DNA of 6,386 nt from assembly GCA_018396565.1 (NCBI GenBank), contig JAGTQO010000070.1, positions 1,803-8,188 on the forward strand, read 5' to 3'. Source of the stretch: Candidatus Bathyarchaeota archaeon. GTDB taxonomy: Archaea; Thermoproteota; Bathyarchaeia; 40CM-2-53-6; RBG-13-38-9. Numbering within the stretch: the stretch's first letter is position 1; every line of letters starts with the position of its first letter. Shown one piece after another: positions 1-5,231 of the stretch. The notes under the pieces were generated by a model that worked only from the letters and a program-made list of their open reading frames with translations, was not told where the DNA came from and ran no database searches. A program made the position numbers and the translations under genes.

Positions 1-404
1 TAGTTTATCATGGAACTAGAACCTAACCAATCTCTCAGAACACTCATATGCTGGAGAACCGCAAGAAACACAAGTATAGATTCTTCTTCTTTGATGCCCA
101 CGAGCTTCTTACAGACCCTTTCAGCAATTATAGTTGATGGAATCTCATGAAGACCAAACGTGATATATTGTCTTGGTTCATGGGTCTCAATAAGTTTTTT
201 TTGGTATTGATCTGCGCCTTTACCTATGTCGTGGGTCAGCGCAGCAATCTTGACGAGCCTCACGTAATCGATCTGACTGAGGCCTACCATAGAAAATCTT
301 CTTCTGACTGTTGCAGCTTCCTTCTCAGCCATCTCAACAGCCCTTACAGTGGTGCCAACAAGATGACTGAAAAGATCTTGGCCAGGAAAGGCGTAGGGCA
401 TCAT
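1..404 (-). CDS. cas3'': Cas3'' HD nuclease, N-terminal 134 residues (3' end beyond window)
   Basis: This is the separate HD-domain nuclease of the type I-A interference machinery, a metal-dependent enzyme that degrades target DNA with the Cas3' helicase and Cascade. The visible part begins MMPYAFPGQDLFSHLVG and contains the expected HD-family metal ligands in order: H14 in LFSHL, H58-D59 with K62 in LTHDIGKGADQ, H86 in FGLHEIPS, and H119 in VLQHM. The reading frame is open to the window edge, so the C-terminus is missing. The start ATG (404-402) overlaps the stop of cas3' in an ATGA arrangement; the next codon is also ATG (401-399), giving a TGATG overlap, so the exact start is uncertain by one codon. 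Coupled translation with the helicase is likely. An A8 run on the coding strand (202-195) encodes the Gln-Lys-Lys just after the HD motif. The family call is secure; activity is inferred from the intact motifs. Confidence 0.93.
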   Translation of the reverse strand, partial: MMPYAFPGQDLFSHLVGTTVRAVEMAEKEAATVRRRFSMVGLSQIDYVRLVKIAALTHDIGKGADQYQKKLIETHEPRQYITFGLHEIPSTIIAERVCKKLVGIKEEESILVFLAVLQHMSVLRDWLGSSSMIN

Positions 405-1993
405 AACCTATCAAGACCTGTGAGCTCAGCATACTTATCCTTTGGTATAACAACTCCTCTATACCCTCTCCTAAGCATATATATCGATACAGGCAAATTC
501 GAGGGAAATTTTTCGTTCCTAATCTCTCCATTATAGTCAATGAAAACACCATGGCCATGCATGATTTCTCTTGCATCATGCTCATCGAGAGGGATAGCAT
601 TTAATCTATCAAAATCTCCTTCAGGGAAAGCACTCACCAAGCAGGATGACTCAGTAAAGCCAGTAAAATACTCGAAAGCGTCCTTAGCACTTTCTAGACC
701 GAAAATAGGGTACCTATCAAGCATAGAGAGGGCATCAAGAAGACCTCGAACTAGCTTCGGTTTCCGGCGTGTCCCATATACATCGTTAATAAGTCTTCTA
801 GCTTCCGAGTGGTTTAAATTATCTTCTTTCAAGAATCTCCATGTGTCAGCCACAACTCCGCCATCATAGGGTCCACTATCCTTCTGTTCCATAACCCATA
901 ACTCCCCTTGATCCTTATGTCTTGCGACTCGTCCAGCTCTCTGTACAAGCCTATCTGCAGGGCAACATTCAGTTATCATCACATCGAAATCAGTATCTAT
1001 CCCAGCCTCAACAACTTGTGTAGCTATTAAAAGCAATTTATCATCTCCAACAATTCTACTTATCATCCCGGCCCTCACCGATTCTGGAAGTCTCCCATGC
1101 AATAGAATTGCATCGTCACCCTTTAATGTCCGATAACAGTCTATAGCCCTATCAACGCTGTTAAAAATTATGGCAATTCTCATTGCACCCTGATTTCTTG
1201 CGGCTAAGGCTAGTCTTGCAGGATCCCCCTCTTTTTTCCTCACAATTCTTCTCTTGCTCTTCATATCTTCATCAAAATCAGCATCTTTGCCATAATGATA
1301 CTCTATGTTAATTAATTTAAAACCCATTCCCTCAATTTCCTCTTTTAGAAGCTCCTTGAGCATACCTGGCATAGTGGCAGTCATAACCAAAAGAGGTACA
1401 CCCGTAGAAATAAGGGCTTTAATAGCAGCCAAAGTTGATGTTAATGACTTATACTCTTCACTTAGAGTACCTACATTTGAAAATAGATGGAATTCATCGA
1501 AAACTACAACGCTTGAATATATCATTGCTCTAGGAAATTCAAAATGGGCTTCATTATACTTAAAGGCCTTCCCGAGCTCGTGTGCTGGTAATTTAAAGAA
1601 ATTAAGAAGAAATGTATCCAACGTAGTGACTACACATTTTCCGGCAAACATAGGTGATCCTGGGTGAAACATATATTGAGATTTAACATGCGACCTCATA
1701 GAATACAGTAGGATCCCCATATTACCAGCCAGCCTAACGTACAGGTCTTCCACTATGCTTCTCATTGGAAGAACATGTATAACCCTCGAGAAGTAGGGAT
1801 TTCCTTGAATAGCAAGTTCCGCAAGTACGGCGGTCATCGACGATTTTCCATAGCCAGCTGGAAGATCTACTAAAACGACCCCTCCACAGTTATTCTCCAT
1901 CAACTTTTCAAGATCATGAAGGGCATCCTCTAGGAAAACTCTGGGCGACCAACCCTTCCTACGACATATTTCTGAATACTTCTCGACTATCAT
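401..1993 (-). CDS. cas3': CRISPR-associated helicase Cas3' (type I-A, superfamily 2)
   Basis: This 530-residue ATP-dependent superfamily 2 helicase unwinds target DNA for the partner HD nuclease encoded immediately downstream. Visible motifs are Walker A PAGYGKSS (residues 45-52), motif Ia LPMRSIVED (75-83), motif Ib TTLDTF (123-128), Walker B DEFH (166-169), motif III TAT (205-207), motif IV around IIFNSVDRA (275-283), motif V ATQVVEAGIDTDFD (324-337) and motif VI QRAGRVAR (351-358). No HD domain is fused, as is typical of type I-A, where Cas3 is split; the length suits a stand-alone helicase subunit. The start ATG (1993-1991) overlaps the cas5 stop as ATGA, and its own stop overlaps the cas3'' start in the same way. 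The Walker B box has Phe where DEAH or DEVH is more usual. Identification is very secure. Confidence 0.96.
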   Translation of the reverse strand: MIVEKYSEICRRKGWSPRVFLEDALHDLEKLMENNCGGVVLVDLPAGYGKSSMTAVLAELAIQGNPYFSRVIHVLPMRSIVEDLYVRLAGNMGILLYSMRSHVKSQYMFHPGSPMFAGKCVVTTLDTFLLNFFKLPAHELGKAFKYNEAHFEFPRAMIYSSVVVFDEFHLFSNVGTLSEEYKSLTSTLAAIKALISTGVPLLVMTATMPGMLKELLKEEIEGMGFKLINIEYHYGKDADFDEDMKSKRRIVRKKEGDPARLALAARNQGAMRIAIIFNSVDRAIDCYRTLKGDDAILLHGRLPESVRAGMISRIVGDDKLLLIATQVVEAGIDTDFDVMITECCPADRLVQRAGRVARHKDQGELWVMEQKDSGPYDGGVVADTWRFLKEDNLNHSEARRLINDVYGTRRKPKLVRGLLDALSMLDRYPIFGLESAKDAFEYFTGFTESSCLVSAFPEGDFDRLNAIPLDEHDAREIMHGHGVFIDYNGEIRNEKFPSNLPVSIYMLRRGYRGVVIPKDKYAELTGLDRL

Positions 1994-2811
1994 GGAACAA
2001 TCAAAATCTCTTCAGGCCCAAACTCGTAAGCTTCAGCATCTCTGACCCTAGCTGCCACCGTACCGGATCTTATTGGTAAACGACGTCCAGGTATTACATA
2101 ATCTTCAAATTGTGGACTACCTTCCATAAACCAACCACCTTTCCAAAACGTCTCTGTATAAAATTCTCCCTCAATCGAATTTTCCTCTACACTTCTTAGA
2201 GGAAAGTATAAACGAGTCCTTACAGATTTACCTTGAAGTTTATTTGGAGTAATCAACTCAACAGACTCCACTGAAACTATGGATTCCTTACTACCTAACC
2301 TTTCGATATTAAAAGCAGCGAAGGTTATATTCTCTTTCCAATTATCATCAAGTAAATCCATACATTTCTGCTCGTCAAGCAGATAGCAGATAGAAACGAT
2401 ACCTCTAGTGGCTATGACTTTACCTACAGGTACCGCACCCATTCTAAACTCAGGACGATATCTTCTAGGTACGCCCTCATCCAGCACTGTTTGATGGTAA
2501 TGTAGAGTTACATACTTGTTTATATCTTGATATGGGAAACCCATTGATCCGTCTTTGAAATATGCTGATGCAACGACTGCCTCATCTAAGAGTGATGCTA
2601 AACTGAAAAGTTGCCCATTCTTATGCCAAAATTCTCCTCCCACGATTGAGTCTCCATACTTCAGAGTCTTTCTCCTTGCCAGGTCAGCAGCCAAAGCGCC
2701 TACTAAGGTTGTGGGTGGAAAAATTGATAGGGGTGGCTGCATCTTGCTTGTAGATGGGGCTCTGGACCAAAACCCCCAATGAAGAGAAACCGTTACTCTC
2801 AGTCCTAACAT
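1990..2811 (-). CDS. cas5: Cas5a, Cascade backbone and crRNA 5'-handle binding subunit
   Basis: A 273-residue Cas5-family RAMP protein. In type I-A Cascade, Cas5 caps the 5' handle of the crRNA and pairs with Cas7. The N-terminus is the diagnostic part: a first beta strand LRVTVSLHWGFWSRAP (residues 4-19), then TSKMQPPLSIFPPTTLVGALAA (21-42). This matches the archaeal Cas5a pattern of a strand followed by a Pro-rich segment and a PPTTLxGALA helix start. The C-terminal section has a Gly/Arg-rich stretch ending EFGPEEILIVP. The gene begins 3 nt after the cas7 stop and its stop overlaps the cas3' start, so it sits inside a tight operon. No clear Shine-Dalgarno is present (CCTGAGAT precedes the ATG), consistent with coupling to cas7 translation. 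The Cas5 family and subtype assignment are confident; RNA contacts are inferred from the family. Confidence 0.93.
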   Translation of the reverse strand: MLGLRVTVSLHWGFWSRAPSTSKMQPPLSIFPPTTLVGALAADLARRKTLKYGDSIVGGEFWHKNGQLFSLASLLDEAVVASAYFKDGSMGFPYQDINKYVTLHYHQTVLDEGVPRRYRPEFRMGAVPVGKVIATRGIVSICYLLDEQKCMDLLDDNWKENITFAAFNIERLGSKESIVSVESVELITPNKLQGKSVRTRLYFPLRSVEENSIEGEFYTETFWKGGWFMEGSPQFEDYVIPGRRLPIRSGTVAARVRDAEAYEFGPEEILIVP

Positions 2812-2814
2812 ATC

Positions 2815-3819
2815 TCAGGCTAGCCTAGCCCTAGCAATTTCTATAATTTTACCAAGCATCTCTTCGATTGTCCCCAGTGTCTCCACTCCGGAACCTGTGC
2901 TCATACCTTCCCTATCATAGGCGAACAATTCAACTTCTGTTTTATAACCTAGGTTACTGGAATATTTTACAAACTCATTTCTCCTAGCGGCAGAGCGAGC
3001 AATATAATTCTTATCATTGCCAGGAGAAACAACGAAGTGAGAATTGTTGGAATAGCTTGCAACAGATGAAGTTATTTCCATGTTTGGTAAAAATCTCGAT
3101 CGTTTTGCACCGAAAGACAGGTACGAGTAAAATCTTAATAGAGCTGACAGAGCGCCTATGATTCTCTCTGGTCTACTTTCATCGAGTTCCTTTTCTCTCT
3201 CACTTTTATTTCCAAATATCGTTGAAGGAACTCCAACTCTTGACGTGTCTAGGTTAAACGTAAAAGTATAGAGCGCACTTCCGACTTCTACGTTGTAAGG
3301 TATCTGCGCTTCAAGTCTTGACGGTGCAAATCTCACATGAAATTGACTCTCCAGTGCCGCAACTTCTTTCTCCCATAAGGCAGGAATAGCGTAGCCAACT
3401 TGGAAACATGATGTCCTTTTTATTGGATGATCCCCCGCATAGAGGAAACCCCCGACATCTGCTACATAGTCTCTTAAAAGTACATCTACCTCAGCCCTTC
3501 TTATGTCTTCCTCGTTTTCGGGAGGTTTTACTTTTTCTTCACTCATTATGCGTTTATCTGCGAATTTGAGAAATTCAAGTCTATCAGAGTATGTCCCAAT
3601 AGGTAACCTTCTAGATTTTGCTTCTTGCACTAGAAGCTCTTGGTATGAATGAGCTAATGACTCGCCAGAGAGAACTGGGACAAACCTGATAGTATACCCT
3701 TCCCCATTAGGAATTACGATCGGTGCTGTTCGGTGTCTTGAAAGGTTTCCAATAGTTTCTACCCCACCTAAACTCTCGAGGTTCATTAATACTCTAGCAG
3801 CGACGCTAATGAAGCCCAT
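2815..3819 (-). CDS. cas7: Cas7a (Csa2), repeated crRNA-binding subunit of type I-A Cascade
   Basis: A 334-residue Cas7/Csa2 (DevR-like RAMP) protein; multiple copies form the helical filament along the crRNA spacer. Family hallmarks are an N-terminal RRM-type strand ISVAARVLMNLESLGGVETIGN (residues 4-25) followed by SRHRTAPIV, the highly conserved YTIRFVPVLSGESLAHSYQ (42-60), GGFLYAGDHPIKRTS (123-137), and FGAKRSRFLP (236-245), which is strongly typical of Csa2. The C-terminus ends in an Ala/Arg-rich helix. The ATG at 3819 is 6 nt downstream of the csa5 stop. The upstream sequence GGTTGATGAGGT is purine-rich but not a clean Shine-Dalgarno, so reinitiation after csa5 is plausible. The length is in the normal Csa2 range, with no truncation or frameshift visible. 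Confidence 0.96.
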   Translation of the reverse strand: MGFISVAARVLMNLESLGGVETIGNLSRHRTAPIVIPNGEGYTIRFVPVLSGESLAHSYQELLVQEAKSRRLPIGTYSDRLEFLKFADKRIMSEEKVKPPENEEDIRRAEVDVLLRDYVADVGGFLYAGDHPIKRTSCFQVGYAIPALWEKEVAALESQFHVRFAPSRLEAQIPYNVEVGSALYTFTFNLDTSRVGVPSTIFGNKSEREKELDESRPERIIGALSALLRFYSYLSFGAKRSRFLPNMEITSSVASYSNNSHFVVSPGNDKNYIARSAARRNEFVKYSSNLGYKTEVELFAYDREGMSTGSGVETLGTIEEMLGKIIEIARARLA

Positions 3820-3825
3820 ACCTCA

Positions 3826-4212
3826 TCAACCTTTCCTGGAGCTAGCCAAGGAACTGGAGACAAGTCCAGACGCATAAGCTGCGGTGCATCTGGCAACCTG
3901 TATGTTGCCTACGGTAGCATTCAAAAATTCTTCATAATCTCTAGGTTCCGGGAGTTGACCTCGAATCTTAACAGTCACTGAGGCATCACCCCACTTTGAA
4001 GTCACCTCTATAAACTCTTCATGCAATCGGATAGCTTGATCTTCCTTAGGGTTGCGAATAATTACATCCAGATTCCTTCCAAGCTCATATATAGCTTTTG
4101 CAACTGCATCTTGAGATATTGCATTAGCTAGTCTGTCTAGTATTGTGTAGCTTCTGCTAGCCAATACAATTGCTGCTAATGCATTGGATAACCTCCAATA
4201 AATCATGCCCAT
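3826..4212 (-). CDS. csa5: Csa5, type I-A Cascade small subunit (Cas11a)
   Basis: A 128-residue protein matching the Csa5 small subunit by size, helical character and position: it is the first gene of the interference operon, immediately before cas7/csa2 and cas5. In type I-A Cascade the small subunit (Cas11a) helps R-loop formation and non-target strand handling. The N-terminal half (MGMIYWRLSNALAAIVLASRS) is Ala/Leu-rich helical; a beta-type insertion around EVTSKWGDASVTVKIRGQLP follows, then an Ala/Ser-rich helical end. The first ATG is preferred over the second (codon 3) because a strong AGGAGG lies 8 nt upstream of it. Sequence conservation in Csa5 is low, so the name rests partly on synteny. 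Confidence 0.86.
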   Translation of the reverse strand: MGMIYWRLSNALAAIVLASRSYTILDRLANAISQDAVAKAIYELGRNLDVIIRNPKEDQAIRLHEEFIEVTSKWGDASVTVKIRGQLPEPRDYEEFLNATVGNIQVARCTAAYASGLVSSSLASSRKG

Positions 4213-4220
4213 TTATATGG

Positions 4221-4226
4221 CCTCCT
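4221..4226 (-). promoter_or_regulatory. Shine-Dalgarno of csa5
   Basis: The coding strand reads AGGAGG followed by CCATATAA and then the csa5 ATG, giving a perfect anti-Shine-Dalgarno match with 8 nt spacing. It fixes the start at 4212 rather than at the second ATG (4206-4204, spacing 14). It is the strongest ribosome-binding site in the leftward operon; the downstream genes lack an equally good one and are probably coupled. Confidence 0.75.
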
Positions 4227-4293
4227 AACTCTGAAATATCCAAGAGACATACAGAAACTTGGCATACACTCACCTTCTCATATGAATCCAAAC

Positions 4294-4319
4294 TTAATGG
4301 GGATGTAGCCTACCGTTAA
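4294..4319. promoter_or_regulatory. Imperfect dyad, candidate operator over the csa5 promoter
   Basis: TTAATGG (4294-4300) and CCGTTAA (4313-4319) form an inverted repeat with one mismatch per arm and a 12-bp centre (26 bp overall). The right arm overlaps the candidate leftward TATA box and the left arm lies near its predicted start site. That is a position where a dimeric repressor such as a Csa3-type winged-helix protein could block transcription. A dyad of this length can arise by chance, so the regulatory role is inference. Confidence 0.3.
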
Positions 4320-4324
4320 ATATA
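4316..4324 (-). promoter_or_regulatory. Candidate TATA box for the leftward interference operon
   Basis: The minus strand reads TATATTTAA here, an archaeal TATA-box-like octamer region. With the usual ~25-nt spacing it would start transcription near 4294, giving a leader of about 80 nt before csa5, which fits a leadered message with a Shine-Dalgarno. The upstream BRE position (CAGTCC) is not a strong match. The call comes from pattern and position only. Confidence 0.4.
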
Positions 4325-4337
4325 GGACTGAATGAAC

Positions 4338-4346
4338 TATATAAAA
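4338..4346 (+). promoter_or_regulatory. Candidate TATA box for csa3
   Basis: TATATAAAA is a near-ideal archaeal TATA box, preceded by the A-rich AATGAAC as a possible BRE. A start about 25 nt downstream (near 4368) would leave a leader of roughly 40 nt that contains GGAG (4402-4405), 4 nt before the csa3 ATG. It lies back-to-back with the leftward TATA element, 13 bp away. Confidence 0.6.
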
Positions 4347-4409
4347 TATGGGTTGCAATAAGTGGGAAAAACTCTATTTTTATGAAACACATTACTTATC
4401 TGGAGATCT

Positions 4410-5123
4410 ATGAAATCTATATTTGTGAATCTAGGTTTCGATGCTACGTCTGCAATAAACCAATTGATGGCTATGAAACTTACAGAGAGCGATAAGGTTG
4501 TTATAGTTTCACCCATTGCGATGGACGAAAGTAGCAGAAGGAGGGGGACGATAGCCCGTCGAGCGCTAATTGATATTCTGAACCCTACAAGAAGAGGTGG
4601 ATTGAAGGTCCCTTGCGAAGAAGTTTTACTGGATCTATCTGACATCAAGTCGTCTGCCAAGATTTTTTTCGAGGCCATCTTGAAGCATAATCGATCTGGT
4701 TCTACCGTCATCTTTGAATTGACAGGTGGGGCCAGAGCTATTACGAGCATTATGATGTTTGTTGCGGTGGCTGGTCAGGGTCTTGTTGATGAGGTGCGTT
4801 TCATTGATGAGGTTACTGGTAGTAGTGTAGTGATTCCTATTGGTGGGTTGAGTAAGCTGCAGGGTAGGCCGACCTTCGCCTCTGTTCTTAAGGTTATTGC
4901 TGAGAGTGGTGAGGGTGGGATATCTAGGCGTGAGCTTGAGCGGATGTTGGGTGTCAAGAAGTCTACGGTGAGTAGGGCTGCCAGTTTTCTTAAGAGGGAG
5001 GGTTTGGTGACTGAATGTTTGAGGAGGCTATATCTAAGTGAGAGGTTGAAGAGTTCGGCTGGTCTTGTCTATGCGTTGCCTTCGGCTTATGTGAAGCCTG
5101 CTCTGCTTGCCGCCGATGAATAG
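4410..5123 (+). CDS. csa3: Csa3, CARF-winged-helix transcriptional regulator of the cas locus
   Basis: A 237-residue type I-A regulator. The N-terminal CARF (Rossmann-like) domain spans roughly residues 1-145: a first strand SIFVNLGFDATSAI, a VVIVSP strand, and the ligand-pocket motif ELTGGARA (103-110). The C-terminal winged helix-turn-helix (about 157-225) shows ISRRELERMLGVKKSTVSRAASFLKREGLV. Csa3 proteins act as dimers; family members regulate cas and adaptation genes, and some bind cyclic tetra-adenylate through the CARF pocket. Here the gene lies between the interference operon (divergent) and csa1-cas1 (same direction), so control of either or both is plausible, as is autoregulation. 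The ATG is supported by GGAG 4 nt upstream. By hand count, G/C strand skew rises sharply after about 4740, inside the CARF coding region, so the gene may be mosaic. Identity is secure; targets and ligand are inferred. Confidence 0.93.
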   Translation: MKSIFVNLGFDATSAINQLMAMKLTESDKVVIVSPIAMDESSRRRGTIARRALIDILNPTRRGGLKVPCEEVLLDLSDIKSSAKIFFEAILKHNRSGSTVIFELTGGARAITSIMMFVAVAGQGLVDEVRFIDEVTGSSVVIPIGGLSKLQGRPTFASVLKVIAESGEGGISRRELERMLGVKKSTVSRAASFLKREGLVTECLRRLYLSERLKSSAGLVYALPSAYVKPALLAADE

Positions 5124-5149
5124 ATGATAGGGGGATTTGGCTGCTCCTG

Positions 5150-5189
5150 TTCCATTGCTATTGGAATATCGATTGATTTTGCATGGAAT
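5150..5189. promoter_or_regulatory. Candidate regulator site upstream of csa1 (dyad plus repeated half-site)
   Basis: TTCCA (5150-5154) and TGGAA (5162-5166) form a short dyad with a 7-bp centre, and TGGAAT recurs at 5184-5189, 22 bp (about two helical turns) after its first copy at 5162-5167. The cluster sits 43-82 bp upstream of the csa1 ATG, where an archaeal activator would bind. The weak TATA-like GAAATAG (5194-5200) follows it. In Sulfolobus, Csa3a is known to activate the csa1-cas1 adaptation genes through their promoter; its use of this site is inference. Confidence 0.3.
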
Positions 5190-5201
5190 TGTTGAAATAG
5201 T

Positions 5202-5221
5202 GAATTTTTGAATTTTTCTTT
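5202..5221 (+). terminator. T-rich tract after csa3 (possible archaeal terminator)
   Basis: A perfect tandem copy of GAATTTTT (5202-5209 and 5210-5217) runs into CTTT, giving three T-runs within 20 nt, about 80 nt after the csa3 stop. Archaeal polymerases terminate at T-runs on the non-template strand without needing a hairpin, so csa3 transcription may partly end here. The tract is also just upstream of csa1, so it could instead be a U-rich leader or an AT-rich promoter section. Confidence 0.25.
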
Positions 5222-5231
5222 CAGGTATGGC

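Noticed and set aside
147..536. Plus-strand open frame of 129 codons spanning the cas3'/cas3'' junction
   Set aside because: It lies opposite the HD nuclease and helicase frames, which carry intact catalytic motifs; its own translation resembles no family and it has no ribosome-binding site.
1305..1667. Plus-strand open frame of 120 codons inside cas3'
   Set aside because: It is antisense to helicase motifs Ib to III, which are clearly the real coding content; the translation is low-quality and unrecognisable.
4241..4290. Repeated CATACA-like words in the divergent gap (near 4248-4253 and 4263-4268), considered as a degenerate CRISPR repeat or leader
   Set aside because: The shared word is only about six bases, there is no regular repeat-spacer pattern, and no other copies occur, so there is no array in this window.
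4663..4669. T7 run inside csa3, considered as a frameshift site or a sign that csa3 is broken
   Set aside because: The frame reads straight through with CARF motifs on both sides of the run, so there is no evidence of disruption.
4337..4750. Minus-strand open frame of 137 codons opposite the 5' part of csa3
   Set aside because: Csa3 on the plus strand has recognisable CARF motifs, a TATA box and a ribosome-binding site. The antisense frame would also occupy the csa3 promoter.
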